Shown: positions 24,842-34,155 of the stretch, in pieces | Position numbering within the stretch: position 1 is the stretch's first letter | Layout: the number at the start of each line of letters is the position of its first letter | Origin: Pseudoflavonifractor sp. 524-17 | GTDB taxonomy: Bacteria > Bacillota > Clostridia > Oscillospirales > Oscillospiraceae | Assembly: GCF_009935845.1 (NCBI RefSeq) | Contig: NZ_QWEK01000009.1 | Location: 44,202-108,201 of the forward strand | Direction of reading: 5' to 3' | Length of the DNA stretch: 64,000 nt | Notes under the pieces: model-generated | Told to the model about the DNA's origin: nothing | Database searches by the model: none | What the model saw: the letters and a program-made list of their open reading frames with translations, nothing else | Position numbers and translations under genes: made by a program

Positions 24842-26923
24842 ATGCTGGAGCTACTCTCCCCCGCCGGCTCTGTGGAGGCGGTGCGCGCCGCCGTGCAGAA
24901 CGGGGCGGACGCCGTCTACCTAGGGTATGGCGACTTCAACGCCCGCCGCAACGCGAAAAACTTTACCCGGGAGGAGTTTGCGGCGGCGGTTTCTTACTGC
25001 CATCTCCGGGGGTGCAGGGTCTACCTCACCCTGAATACCCTGCTCACCGACCGGGAGCTGCCCGCCGCGGCCCGGTGCGCCGCCCAGGCCAGCGAGCTGG
25101 GGGTGGACGCGGTGCTGGTGCAGGACCTGGGGGTGGTGCGTATGCTGGGGCAGGTGTGCCCCGACCTGCCGGTCCACGCCTCCACCCAGATGACGGTACA
25201 CAGTCTGGACGGGGTGAAGCAGCTGGCGGATCTGGGCATGACCCGGGCGGTGCTCTCCCGGGAGCTGTCCCGGGACGCCATCGCCTTTATCTGCGCCCGC
25301 TCCCCCATTGAAATTGAGGTGTTCGGACACGGGGCGCTGTGCATGTGCTACTCGGGGCAGTGCTTTTTCTCCAGCGTCATCGGCGGGCGCAGCGGCAACC
25401 GGGGCCTGTGCGCCCAGCCCTGCCGCCTGAACTACGGCTGGAACGGCCGGGGAGACGGACACCCCCTGTCCCTAAAGGATATGTCCCTGGCGGGGCACCT
25501 GCGGGAGCTGGAGGAGATGGGGGTGGCCTGCCTGAAGCTGGAGGGCCGGATGAAACGGCCGGAATATGTGGCCATCGTGACCCGGGTATATGCCGCCGCC
25601 ATCCGGGAGAGGCGGGAACCCACTGCCGGAGAGGTGCAGGCGCTCACCGGCGCGTTCTCCCGCCAGGGGTTTACGGACGGCTACTTTATGGACCAGAAGA
25701 CCCCGGCCATGTTCGGCGTGCGGGAGGAGCAGGCGGAACCCAAGGCCCTCTTCGCCCAGGCCCGGCAGAGCTACGAGCGGGGGGAGGCCCAGCGGGTGCC
25801 GGTGGCCTTCACCGCCCAGGTGCGCCGGGGGGCGCCCATCCGCCTGGAGGCGCGGGACGGCCAGGGGCACGCCGCTTGCGCGGAGGGGCCCGTGCCGGAG
25901 GAGGCCCGCACCCGCGCGGTGGGGCCGGAGGAGGTCAAAAGGCAGCTCTCCCGTACCGGCGGCACCCCCTTTTTCTGCGCCGCGGCGGATATCGCGGCGG
26001 AGGAGGGGCTGAGCGTTCCCGCCGCCGCCCTGAACGCCCTGCGGCGGGAGGCGTTGGAAAAACTGTCCGATCTGCGCCTTGCGCCGCCGGCGCGCCGCCG
26101 GGGGGCGTTTTGCCCGGGACCGCGGCGGGAAAACCGGCGGGAGGGGCCGGCGCTTACCTTGTCGGTGTGCCGGGCCGGGCAGATCACCCCGGCGCTGCTG
26201 GCGCTGAAGCCGGCGCTGGTGTACGTGCCGGTGGAGGAGCTGGCCGCCCACCCGGAGCTGGCGGGGACCGGTCCTCTGGCGGCGATTCTGCCCCGGGTGG
26301 CCTGGGACCGGGAGCAGGACGGCCTGATAAAGCAGCTGGAGCGGGTCCGGGCCATGGGGATTGCCGACGCGCTGATCGGAAATCTGGGAATGCTGTCCCT
26401 GGCCCGGGAAATGGAGTTTGTCCCCCGGGGGGACTACGGCCTGGGGGTGTATAACTCCCTGGGGCTGGAGGCGCTGCGGACCCTGGGCCTGCGCTCGGCA
26501 ACGGTGTCCTTCGAGCTGCGGCTGGCCCAGATCCGGGACCTGTCCAAGGCGGTGGACACCGAGCTCATCGCCTACGGCCGCCTGCCCTTGATGCTGACGG
26601 AGCACTGCCTGCTGCGCAGCCGCGACGGCGGCGTGTGCCGCCGTTCCTGTGAGGCGGGGGAAAATACCCTCACCGACCGGCGGGGCGCCCCGTTCCCCGT
26701 GGCGCGGGCCTACGGCTGCCGGAATGAGATTTTGAACTCCCGGCCCCTGTATCTGGCAGACAGAGGGGCAGATTACCGCCGGATCGGAGTATGGGCCCAG
26801 CGGCTGATGTTTACCATAGAGTCCCCGGAAGCGTGCGTCCGGGTGACAGAGCGGTATTTGGGACAAAATAACTGGGAGCCGGAGGAATACACCCGGGGGC
26901 TGTACTACCGGGAGGTAGAATAA
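24842..26923 (+). CDS. U32 family peptidase (with DUF3656)
   Basis: A 693-residue protein with an N-terminal TIM-barrel (ELLSPAGSVEAVRAAV) and the U32 signature EVFGHGALCMCYSGQC...SGNRGLCAQPCR, whose cysteines bind an Fe-S cluster. A DUF3656-type C-terminal domain follows. U32 family members such as RlhA and TrhP hydroxylate rRNA or tRNA bases rather than act as proteases, and long DUF3656 fusions are RlhA-like. An RNA-modification role is therefore more likely than collagenase activity. ATG 24842 has AGGAGGAAT upstream. Confidence 0.88.
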   Translation: MLELLSPAGSVEAVRAAVQNGADAVYLGYGDFNARRNAKNFTREEFAAAVSYCHLRGCRVYLTLNTLLTDRELPAAARCAAQASELGVDAVLVQDLGVVRMLGQVCPDLPVHASTQMTVHSLDGVKQLADLGMTRAVLSRELSRDAIAFICARSPIEIEVFGHGALCMCYSGQCFFSSVIGGRSGNRGLCAQPCRLNYGWNGRGDGHPLSLKDMSLAGHLRELEEMGVACLKLEGRMKRPEYVAIVTRVYAAAIRERREPTAGEVQALTGAFSRQGFTDGYFMDQKTPAMFGVREEQAEPKALFAQARQSYERGEAQRVPVAFTAQVRRGAPIRLEARDGQGHAACAEGPVPEEARTRAVGPEEVKRQLSRTGGTPFFCAAADIAAEEGLSVPAAALNALRREALEKLSDLRLAPPARRRGAFCPGPRRENRREGPALTLSVCRAGQITPALLALKPALVYVPVEELAAHPELAGTGPLAAILPRVAWDREQDGLIKQLERVRAMGIADALIGNLGMLSLAREMEFVPRGDYGLGVYNSLGLEALRTLGLRSATVSFELRLAQIRDLSKAVDTELIAYGRLPLMLTEHCLLRSRDGGVCRRSCEAGENTLTDRRGAPFPVARAYGCRNEILNSRPLYLADRGADYRRIGVWAQRLMFTIESPEACVRVTERYLGQNNWEPEEYTRGLYYREVE

Positions 26924-26947
26924 CCAGAACATAATGGAGAGAAGCCG

Positions 26948-27397
26948 ATGAAATTAAAGATAAAAGCCATGTCCCCCAAGATGGGAAACGAGATTCCGCT
27001 CCCCTTTTACGCCAGCCCCGGGGCGGCGGCCATGGATCTGTGCGCCTGTATGGATGAGGCGGTGACCATCGCCCCTGGGGAGATTGTCAGCCTGCCTGCG
27101 GGGGTGGCCATCGCCCTGCCCTCGGCGGAGTACGCGGCTCTGGTCTTCGCCCGGTCGGGGCTGGGGATCAAGCACGGCATCGCCCTGGCCAACGGGGTGG
27201 GGGTTATTGACAGCGACTACCGGGGGGAGATCCGGGTGGGGCTGGTGAACCAGTCCAGGCAGCCCTATACCGTGCAGCCCGGGGACCGGATCGCCCAGCT
27301 GGCGGTGGTGCCGGTGGTGCAGGCGGCGCTGGAGGTGGCGGACACCCTGGAGGACACGGACCGGGGAGACGGCGGCTTCGGCTCCACCGGGCGGTAA
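26948..27397 (+). CDS. dut: dUTP diphosphatase (dUTPase)
   Basis: A 149-residue trimeric dUTPase that hydrolyses dUTP to dUMP and keeps uracil out of DNA. All family motifs are visible: AAMDLCA (I), ARSGLGIKHGI (II), GVIDSDYRGEI (III), RIAQLAVVP (IV) and the C-terminal arm RGDGGFGSTGR (V), which closes over the active site. Start ATG 26948 follows AATGGAGAGAAG. It lies in the operon between the U32 gene and maf. Confidence 0.97.
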   Translation: MKLKIKAMSPKMGNEIPLPFYASPGAAAMDLCACMDEAVTIAPGEIVSLPAGVAIALPSAEYAALVFARSGLGIKHGIALANGVGVIDSDYRGEIRVGLVNQSRQPYTVQPGDRIAQLAVVPVVQAALEVADTLEDTDRGDGGFGSTGR

Positions 27398-27415
27398 CAG
27401 ACGCGGGAGGTTTGT

Positions 27416-28009
27416 ATGGAACTGATTTTGGCGTCCCAGTCGCCCCGGCGGCGGGAGCTTTTGGAGCGCATGGGGATCAGGCCCTTCCGGGTCTGCTCCC
27501 CCGGCGTGGATGAGGATCTGGGGGAGGAGCTGCCCCCGGCGGAGCTGGTTTGCCGGCTGTCAACGCGCAAGGCGGAGGCGGTGCAGGCCAAGGCGGGGCC
27601 GGACGCGCTGATCATCGCCGCCGATACGGTGGTGGCCCTGGACGGGGCCATCCTGGGCAAGCCCAGGGACGAGCGGGAGGCATTTAAAATGCTGTCCGCC
27701 CTGTCCGGGTGCCGGCACCAGGTGTACACCGGGGTGACGGTGCTGTGGGGCAGCCGGCGCCGCACGGAGCATGAGGTCACCGACGTGACCTTCCGCGCCC
27801 TGGAGGAGGGGGAGATTGAGGACTACATCTCCACCAAAGAGCCCATGGACAAGGCGGGGGCCTACGGCATCCAGGGCCTTGGGGCCCTCTTTGTAGAGGG
27901 CATTCAGGGGGACTATTACAACGTAATGGGCCTGCCGGTGTGCCGGCTGGGCCGGATGCTGGACGGGCTGGGGCTGCACTGTATGCGCCGGGCCGCGGGC
28001 AGAGGATAA
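27416..28009 (+). CDS. maf: Maf-like nucleotide pyrophosphatase
   Basis: A 197-residue protein of the Maf/HAM1 fold that hydrolyses non-canonical or dTTP/UTP nucleoside triphosphates to monophosphates. Hallmarks are LILASQSPRRRELLERMG at the N terminus, the substrate-binding ADTVVALDG and the GKPRDEREA loop, and KAGAYGIQG near the middle-C end. It is placed upstream of mreC, as in B. subtilis and many Clostridia where maf precedes the mre-min genes. GGGAGG precedes ATG by six bases. Confidence 0.95.
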   Translation: MELILASQSPRRRELLERMGIRPFRVCSPGVDEDLGEELPPAELVCRLSTRKAEAVQAKAGPDALIIAADTVVALDGAILGKPRDEREAFKMLSALSGCRHQVYTGVTVLWGSRRRTEHEVTDVTFRALEEGEIEDYISTKEPMDKAGAYGIQGLGALFVEGIQGDYYNVMGLPVCRLGRMLDGLGLHCMRRAAGRG

Positions 28010-28042
28010 TTATGAAAGCCGCAAGGGGACAGGAGGCGGGAA

Positions 28043-28885
28043 ATGAAGGACTTTCTGCGGGACAACGGGGGCCTGCTTTTGATTATCGCGGTGCTGCTGG
28101 CGCTGATTGTGGCGGTGACCTCCGCCCTGCTCAAGGGGGTGGCGGACCCGCTGTCCAACCTGACCAACCTGATCACCACCCCCATTCGCGACGGGGTGAG
28201 CGCGGTGGCCAGCTGGGGAGAGAACTGGTACACCGACCTCTTCCGCCAGGATGAGACCCGGGCGGAGCTGGAGGAGCTGAGGCGGATGTACGCCGACCTG
28301 GAGGAGAAGTACCGGGACGCCCAGCAGGCGCTGGAGGAGAATGTCAGTCTGCGCAATCTGCTGGGCCTGGCCCAGCAGCGGCGGGATCTGGATCTGGAGT
28401 CCGCTGTGGTTACCGCCCACGGCACGTCCAACTGGGACTCCACCCTCACCATCAGCAAGGGATCGGACGCCGGCGTGGCCCTAGGGGACTGCGTGATCGA
28501 CGAGTACGGCTACCTGGTGGGGGTGATTGACGAGCTGGGCTCCAACTGGTCGGTAGTAATGACGGTGGTGGACTCCGACCTGGAGATGGGCGGCCTCATC
28601 GCCCGCACCGACGGCACCGCCATTCTGGAGGGGGATTTTACCCTGATGGAGCAGGGGCGGCTCAAGCTGTCCTATCTGCCGGAAAACAGCGAGCTCATGG
28701 CAGGGGATCAGGTGCTCACCTCCGGGCTGAGCGGCATATATCCCGCCCGGCTGGTGGTGGGCCATGTGGAAGAGGTGCGCACCGAGGCCTCCGGCATGAC
28801 CCGGTACGCCGTAATCGCCCCAGAGACCGACCTGAACGGGTTAAAGCAGGTTTTTGTGATCAAAAGCTTTGATATTGTGGAGTAG
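28043..28885 (+). CDS. mreC: Rod shape-determining protein MreC
   Basis: A 280-residue bitopic membrane protein: a short cytoplasmic start, one transmembrane helix (LLLIIAVLLALIVAV), a coiled coil (LEELRRMYADLEEKYRDAQ) and a beta-rich extracellular domain that polymerises along the elongation machinery. It activates PBP2/RodA in lateral wall growth. It is immediately upstream of mreD and PBP2, but no mreB is adjacent. ATG is set at 28043 with GGAGGCGG upstream. Confidence 0.95.
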   Translation: MKDFLRDNGGLLLIIAVLLALIVAVTSALLKGVADPLSNLTNLITTPIRDGVSAVASWGENWYTDLFRQDETRAELEELRRMYADLEEKYRDAQQALEENVSLRNLLGLAQQRRDLDLESAVVTAHGTSNWDSTLTISKGSDAGVALGDCVIDEYGYLVGVIDELGSNWSVVMTVVDSDLEMGGLIARTDGTAILEGDFTLMEQGRLKLSYLPENSELMAGDQVLTSGLSGIYPARLVVGHVEEVRTEASGMTRYAVIAPETDLNGLKQVFVIKSFDIVE

Positions 28886-28903
28886 GGCAGGGGGTATGCG
28901 GAG

Positions 28904-29416
28904 TTGACCCGCCATGATTCTATGGTAAAATGGGGCGTATACGCCCTGGCCCTTGTGCCGGTTTGGTTTTTAGAGGGCCTGATTCTCTCGCGGTGGCGTA
29001 TCTTTGGCCTGACGCCCATGCTGCTGCCCCTGGCGGCGGCGGCGGTGGCTGTGCTGGAGGGGACGGTGGGAGGCGCCGGCTTCGGCGTGGCGGTGGGCCT
29101 GCTGTCCACCGTGGTCTACCACGGGAACAATGCCTGGATGATCGTCTACCTGGCCCTGGCGGGGCTGGGGGCGGGGCTGCTGACCCAGTATTTCCTGCGC
29201 CAGGATCTGCTGGGCTGCCTGGTGTGCGCCCTGCTGACGCTGGCGGGGCTGGACGGAGTGCGCATGATCCTTTGGATGGTAGGGGGGCGGGCCCCCCTGG
29301 ACGCGATGCTCCGCCTGGCGGGACGGGAGATCGGCGTGTCCATGCTCTTCGCGGCCCCGGTGTATCTGCTGTTCCGGTGGGTCTTCCGCCGGGTCCCCAA
29401 AAGCACCCACTTTTAG
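28904..29416 (+). CDS. mreD: Rod shape-determining protein MreD
   Basis: A small (about 170-residue), highly hydrophobic protein with five or more membrane helices in the position typical of MreD, between mreC and the PBP2 gene. MreD is poorly conserved in sequence, so gene order carries much of the evidence. The start is TTG 28904 (AGGGGG about ten bases upstream) or ATG 28922. It is thought to stabilise MreC and PBP2 in the elongasome. A separate function is not indicated. Confidence 0.85.
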   Translation: MTRHDSMVKWGVYALALVPVWFLEGLILSRWRIFGLTPMLLPLAAAAVAVLEGTVGGAGFGVAVGLLSTVVYHGNNAWMIVYLALAGLGAGLLTQYFLRQDLLGCLVCALLTLAGLDGVRMILWMVGGRAPLDAMLRLAGREIGVSMLFAAPVYLLFRWVFRRVPKSTHF

Positions 29417-29434
29417 ATCGAGGACAGTCAAGCT

Positions 29435-31672
29435 ATGGATAGTAAGCAATTTCACGCGCGGCTCTACGGGGTGACGGTGATCATGGCCGCCCTGTTTTTG
29501 CTCTTCTTCGGGGTGCTGTACAACCTGCAAATTGTCAACGGCGCCACCTACCGGGAGCGCTCCGCCAAGCGGATCGCCCGGGTGGAGACGGTGGAGGCCA
29601 GCCGGGGGGAGCTTCTGGACTGCAACGGCCGGGTGCTGGTGTCCAACCGGGCCACCTATCAGGTGACGCTGGATGTCAGCATGCTGGGAACGCCCAAGGA
29701 GCGTAACGCCACCTTGCTGCAGCTGCTGGAGGTGTGCCGCAGGGAGGGAGTCGTCTGGGCGGACACGCTGCCCATCTCCCGCTCCGCCCCCTATGTCTAC
29801 ACCCTGGGGGAGAGCAGCGCCCCCGCCCGGCGCAACTTCGCCCAGCTGGTGGAGGCTATGAACTGGAGCAAGGCGGCGGCCCCCGGCCTGGCTCAGCTGG
29901 AGCAGATGGATCCCGGAATGGGAGAAGGGACAGACGCGCCGGCGGACGCGGCGCCGGCGGGCGTCTTCCAGAGTGTCCGGGACTGGTCCGGCAAGGCGGC
30001 GGCCAGCGCCGTCCGGCCGGGGACGGCGGCGCCGGCGGACGCGCTGCTGGACGCCATGGGGACCTTTTTCGAGCTGGAGGACACCCTCTCCCCCCAGGAG
30101 GTGCGGGACGTGGTGGGGGTGCTGTACGAGCTGCGCCTGCGCAGCAGGGATATCTCCCGCACCGCCTATATCTTCGCCCAGGATGTGGACATCCGCTTTA
30201 TCACCGCGGTGAAGGAGCTGGGCCTGAAAGGGGTGAAGATCGAAGCCACCACGGTCCGCCAGTATGAGACCACCTATCTGGCCCATATTCTGGGCCGGGT
30301 GGGCCCCATCGACGCGGAGGGGTGGGAGGCCTACTACCGGGACGCGGGGTACGATATGGACGACACCGTGGGCCGGGACGGACTGGAGCTGGCCTTTGAG
30401 GACTACCTCCGGGGCGTGGCCGGGGAGCGGATTGTGGAGACCAACGCCAACGGCAAGGTAGTCAGCGAGACGTGGAGCGTGGACAGCCAGACCGGTGAAA
30501 TTCTGGCCCCCCAGCCGGGGAACCACGTGGTCACCACGGTGGACCAGCGGCTTCAGGAGGTGCTGGAGCGCTCCCTGGCCGCCCGGGTACCGAGCCTGTC
30601 GGAGGAGGTAAAGGGCGCCGCCGGGGTGGTGATCGACATGAAAGGCGGGGTGAAGGCCATGGCCTCCTATCCCACATTTGACCTCACCCGGCTGTACACC
30701 GACACCGCCTACTATAACGAAGTGAGCCAGGACCCCCTGAGCCCCCTGCTCAACCGGGCCACCCACGGGCTGTACTCCCCCGGCTCTACCTTCAAGATGA
30801 TCGTAGGGGTGGCCGCCCTTCAGGAGGGGCTGACCACGCCGGAGGAGCGCATTCAGGACACCGGCCGCTTCCAGTACCCCAAAGGGGAGAAGTACCCCTA
30901 TGGCGACTACCACCCCGCCTGCTGGTACTATCTCCAGTACCGGGGGAACCACGGCCGGGTAACCGTGGGGGAGGCCATCAAGGACTCGTGCAACATCTTC
31001 TTCTTTACCCTGGGGGACCGGCTGGGCATCGACCTGATCGACGACTACGCCGCCCGGTTCGGCCTGGGCCGGCCCACCGGCATTGAGATCGGGGAGAAGA
31101 CCGGAATGGTGGCCGGGCCGGAGACCAGCCAGCGGCTGAACCAGACCTGGTACGGCGGCAACCTCCTCTCCGCCGCCATCGGACAGGGCAATACCCTGTG
31201 TACCCCCCTCCAGCTGGCCAACTATATCGCCGCCTTGGTCAACGGCGGGGATCGATACCCCGCCCACCTCCTCAAGGCGGTGAAGAGCAGCGACTACTCC
31301 CAGGTGCTGCTGGAGTATGAGCCCCAGCCCCTGGACTCCATCAACATCAGCCCGGAGAATCTGGAGGCCGTGAAGGAGGGCATGTACCTCATGGCCAACG
31401 AGGGCAGCGTGAGAAACTATTTCAAGGATCTGCCGGTGACGGTGGGCGCCAAGACAGGCACCGCCCAGGTGGGTTCGGAGACCGCCAACTCCAACGCCAT
31501 TTTCGTCTGCTTCGCCCCCTATGAGGATCCGGAGATCGCCATCGCCCTGGTGGCGGAGCAGGGCGGCTCCGGTACGGACCTGGCCGCCGTGGCGGCGGAC
31601 GTGCTGTCAGTCTACTTCAGCGAGGAGCAGGTTGAGCAGTCCGTCACCGGCGAGGGGCAGCTCCTGCACTGA
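29435..31672 (+). CDS. mrdA: Penicillin-binding protein 2 (elongation-specific transpeptidase)
   Basis: A 745-residue class B PBP with one N-terminal membrane helix (residues about 12-30), a dimerisation/pedestal domain and the transpeptidase. The catalytic SxxK is in YSPGSTFKM, SxN is SCN in IKDSCNIFFF, and KTG is in GAKTGTAQVG. It crosslinks peptidoglycan in the Rod complex with MreC and MreD encoded directly upstream. An alanine/proline-rich insert around residues 155-200 before FELEDTLS lengthens the pedestal domain. The last gene of the mre operon; a GH13 gene follows after 110 bp. Confidence 0.94.
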   Translation: MDSKQFHARLYGVTVIMAALFLLFFGVLYNLQIVNGATYRERSAKRIARVETVEASRGELLDCNGRVLVSNRATYQVTLDVSMLGTPKERNATLLQLLEVCRREGVVWADTLPISRSAPYVYTLGESSAPARRNFAQLVEAMNWSKAAAPGLAQLEQMDPGMGEGTDAPADAAPAGVFQSVRDWSGKAAASAVRPGTAAPADALLDAMGTFFELEDTLSPQEVRDVVGVLYELRLRSRDISRTAYIFAQDVDIRFITAVKELGLKGVKIEATTVRQYETTYLAHILGRVGPIDAEGWEAYYRDAGYDMDDTVGRDGLELAFEDYLRGVAGERIVETNANGKVVSETWSVDSQTGEILAPQPGNHVVTTVDQRLQEVLERSLAARVPSLSEEVKGAAGVVIDMKGGVKAMASYPTFDLTRLYTDTAYYNEVSQDPLSPLLNRATHGLYSPGSTFKMIVGVAALQEGLTTPEERIQDTGRFQYPKGEKYPYGDYHPACWYYLQYRGNHGRVTVGEAIKDSCNIFFFTLGDRLGIDLIDDYAARFGLGRPTGIEIGEKTGMVAGPETSQRLNQTWYGGNLLSAAIGQGNTLCTPLQLANYIAALVNGGDRYPAHLLKAVKSSDYSQVLLEYEPQPLDSINISPENLEAVKEGMYLMANEGSVRNYFKDLPVTVGAKTGTAQVGSETANSNAIFVCFAPYEDPEIAIALVAEQGGSGTDLAAVAADVLSVYFSEEQVEQSVTGEGQLLH

Positions 31673-31782
31673 GTGCGGCGCATAGAATTCCATCCCGGCG
31701 GGAACGGGAACGGACGGGCTGCAAACCCGCCCGGGCCCGGCCCGCGGCAGGGGAAAGTTTTGTGAGAGCAGGGTGAGAGAGA

Positions 31783-33654
31783 ATGAAGGACCCCCAGATT
31801 TTTGACCCGAAACAGACCGCGTTCAAGTCGCCCTATGGGGCGGTTCCGTCGGGGACGGCGGTGACCTTCCAGGTCCGGCCCCGCCGTGCCCTGGGATTCT
31901 CCCGGGCGGTGCTCACCGCCCGGTTTGAGGGGCGGGAGAACCAAACGGTGGACTGCCCCCTGCTGTGGCAGGGGTTCGAGGGGGCGAAGGACCGCTTCTC
32001 CGGCGTGCTGGAGACGGGGGATTATGTGGGCCTGGTGTGGTACTCCATCCGGCTGGAGCGGCTGGACGGAGCCTGCGCCGAGCTGGGAGAGTACCAGCTC
32101 ACCGTCTACGACGGCAGCGAGGAGGTGCCCGGCTGGTTCGGCGAAGGGGTGACCTATCAGATCTTCCCCGACCGGTTCCACCGGCTGCGGACGCCCGACC
32201 CCGCCGGAATGGTGGGGGGGCGGAGCGTCCACGCCGGCTGGCGGGAGGAGCCGGAGTACCGCCCCGACTCTAACGGCGAGGTGCGCAACCGGGACTTCTT
32301 CGGCGGCAGTCTGGCGGGGGTGCGGGAAAAGCTGCCCTATCTCCGCGGGCTGGGGGTGGATACCCTCTACTTCTGCCCCATCTTTGAGGGACCGGAGAAC
32401 CACCGCTACGGCACCGGGGACTATGAGAAAATCGACCCCATGCTGGGGGATGAGGAGGACTTCCGCGCCCTGTGCCGGCAGGCCCATGACCTGGGAATGC
32501 GCATTGTGCTGGACGGGGTGTTCAACCATACCGGCTTCGTCAGCCGGTACTTTAACGGGGACGGCAGCTATCACACCGGCGTCCCGGGGGCGGCCCAGTC
32601 CCAGGACAGCCCCTTCTGGCGGTGGTACAGCTTCCACCAGTGGCCCGGACAGTACGACAGCTGGTGGGGCATCTACTCCCTGCCTGCGGTGAACGAGAGC
32701 GACCCCACCTATATGGACTACATCATCCGGGGAGAGAACAGCATCATCCGCCGCTGGCTGCGCGCGGGGGCGGACGGCTGGCGGCTGGACGTGGCCGACG
32801 AGCTGCCGGACGCCTTTGTCCACGCCGTCCACCAGGCGGTGCGGGAGACCAAGCCGGAGGGCATTGTCATCGGCGAGGTGTGGGAGGACGGCTCCAATAA
32901 GGTGGCCTACGGCGTGCGGCGGCACCACATCTGGGGAAAACACTGCGACGGGCTGATGAACTACCCCTTCCGCAACGCGGTGCTGGCCTTTTTGCAGGGG
33001 GGAGACGCCCGGCATTTTCAAGAGGCCATGGAGGAGCTGCGGGCCAACTACCCGCCCTTCGCCTACACCAGCGCCATGAACGCCCTGGGCACCCACGACA
33101 CCCCCCGCATCCTCACCCTGCTGGGGGTGGGCTCGGCCTGTATGGACCAGCCCAAGTCCTGGCGGGCGGAGTACCGCATGACGCAGGAGCAGCTCCGGCG
33201 GGGCAAGACGCTGCTCAAGCTGGGGGCGCTGATCCTCTTCGCCTTCCCCGGCTCCCCCACGGTGTACTACGGGGACGAGGCGGGGATGGAGGGTTTTGAG
33301 GACCCCTTCAACCGCCGCACCTTCCCCTGGGGGGAGGAGGACCACGCCCTGACAGAGTGGTTTGCCGCCCTGGCCGGGGCCCGGCACCGGTACGCGGCCC
33401 TGCGCCGGGGGGAGATCTCCTACCACACCGCCCAGGGCCGGGTGCTGGCCTTCTGGCGTGGGAGCGGGGCGGACGCGGTGCTGGCCGCGGCCAACGCCGG
33501 GGCGGAAGAGGCGCAGCTGGCCCTCCCCTGGCCCGCCCGGGACGTGCTCACCGGGGAAGTGTTCCCCCGCCCCGGCAGCCGGGCGCTCACCGCCCATCTG
33601 CCCCCCATGAGCGGCCGTCTGCTGGCGCCGCTGAAGCTGCGGCGGGAAGATTGA
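31783..33654 (+). CDS. Cytoplasmic GH13 alpha-glucosidase/neopullulanase-type amylase
   Basis: A 623-residue glycoside hydrolase family 13 enzyme without a signal peptide, so it acts on imported or stored alpha-glucans. An N-terminal CBM34-like beta domain (residues 1-130) precedes the catalytic barrel. Conserved regions are the DGVFNHTG motif, GWRLDVADE (nucleophile Asp), IGEVWED (acid/base Glu) and LGTHDTPR (transition-state Asp), with a C-terminal beta domain. It is probably a maltogenic amylase or cyclomaltodextrinase. ATG is 31783 after GAGAGAGA. A terminator follows directly. Confidence 0.9.
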   Translation: MKDPQIFDPKQTAFKSPYGAVPSGTAVTFQVRPRRALGFSRAVLTARFEGRENQTVDCPLLWQGFEGAKDRFSGVLETGDYVGLVWYSIRLERLDGACAELGEYQLTVYDGSEEVPGWFGEGVTYQIFPDRFHRLRTPDPAGMVGGRSVHAGWREEPEYRPDSNGEVRNRDFFGGSLAGVREKLPYLRGLGVDTLYFCPIFEGPENHRYGTGDYEKIDPMLGDEEDFRALCRQAHDLGMRIVLDGVFNHTGFVSRYFNGDGSYHTGVPGAAQSQDSPFWRWYSFHQWPGQYDSWWGIYSLPAVNESDPTYMDYIIRGENSIIRRWLRAGADGWRLDVADELPDAFVHAVHQAVRETKPEGIVIGEVWEDGSNKVAYGVRRHHIWGKHCDGLMNYPFRNAVLAFLQGGDARHFQEAMEELRANYPPFAYTSAMNALGTHDTPRILTLLGVGSACMDQPKSWRAEYRMTQEQLRRGKTLLKLGALILFAFPGSPTVYYGDEAGMEGFEDPFNRRTFPWGEEDHALTEWFAALAGARHRYAALRRGEISYHTAQGRVLAFWRGSGADAVLAAANAGAEEAQLALPWPARDVLTGEVFPRPGSRALTAHLPPMSGRLLAPLKLRRED

Positions 33655-33668
33655 ATACAGAAACACAT

Positions 33669-33714
33669 AACAAAAGCCCGCTGGAAACGTGTTTCCGGCA
33701 GGCTTTTGTTATTC
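33669..33714 (+). terminator. Terminator of the mre/GH13 operon
   Basis: An interrupted stem AACAAAAGCC-GC-GGAAAC pairs with GTTTCC-GC-GGCTTTTGTT (33669-33688 with 33691-33710) and ends in a T-rich run. It separates the GH13 gene from the 782-bp intergenic space. Confidence 0.85.
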
Positions 33715-33942
33715 AATAGGACCTAGAAGCTGTACCAATCTGGTTGTTGACGCGCTCAGCGGTTCTGCCCCGGGAGGTGGGAGGTTAAGGAGGTGAAAAA
33801 ATCACCAAGGTTGAGATCTGAATCGCCCACCCCCCAGGGGTTCCCGCCGAGACAAACAAAGACGGTGCAGGATATGACATAACTCACATAGCCCACACCG
33901 CATTTATCTAAGACACAAACCCGGAAAATCTCAATCCGCCTC

Positions 33943-33971
33943 TTGTAAAGGGGCTTCATTTGAGATATAAT
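33943..33971 (+). promoter_or_regulatory. Promoter of the candidate small RNA
   Basis: TTGTAA (33943-33948) and TATAAT (33966-33971) are separated by 17 bp. The only downstream feature before an intrinsic terminator (34118-34150) is non-coding, suggesting a dedicated RNA transcription unit. Confidence 0.65.
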
Positions 33972-33977
33972 AGGGCT

Positions 33978-34155
33978 GGCGCAGCAATGCTGTTGTGTGG
34001 GAGGGTGTTTCTCCCGCATAGGGGCGAGGGGTGGTGTGACACCTCTCGTCCTGCCTTTTATTTGCCTCGTACCCTTACTATACCACACTCTTGTACAAGT
34101 TTCAAGCAAATTTTTACAAAAACGGCGCGGCAATCTGCCGCGCCGTTTTTGCGCC
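33978..34155 (+). ncRNA. Candidate non-coding RNA (approx. 178 nt, own promoter and terminator)
   Basis: A consensus promoter directs transcription from about 33978. An intrinsic terminator (15-bp stem 34118-34132 with 34136-34150, ending TTTTT) closes the unit near 34155. In between are a GGGAG/CTCCC hairpin (about 34000-34017), a longer stem GGGCGAGGGGTG/CACCTCTCGTCC (about 34022-34052) and a GTGTGG/CCACAC long-range pairing. No coding frame with a ribosome site is apparent on this strand. I could not identify it as 6S, SRP, RNase P or tmRNA. The region 33721-33942 before it holds nothing I recognise. Confidence 0.45.

Noticed and set aside
28970..31267. A 765-codon minus-strand frame across mreD and PBP2
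   Set aside because: It is an antisense shadow; the plus-strand genes carry clear motifs and operon order.
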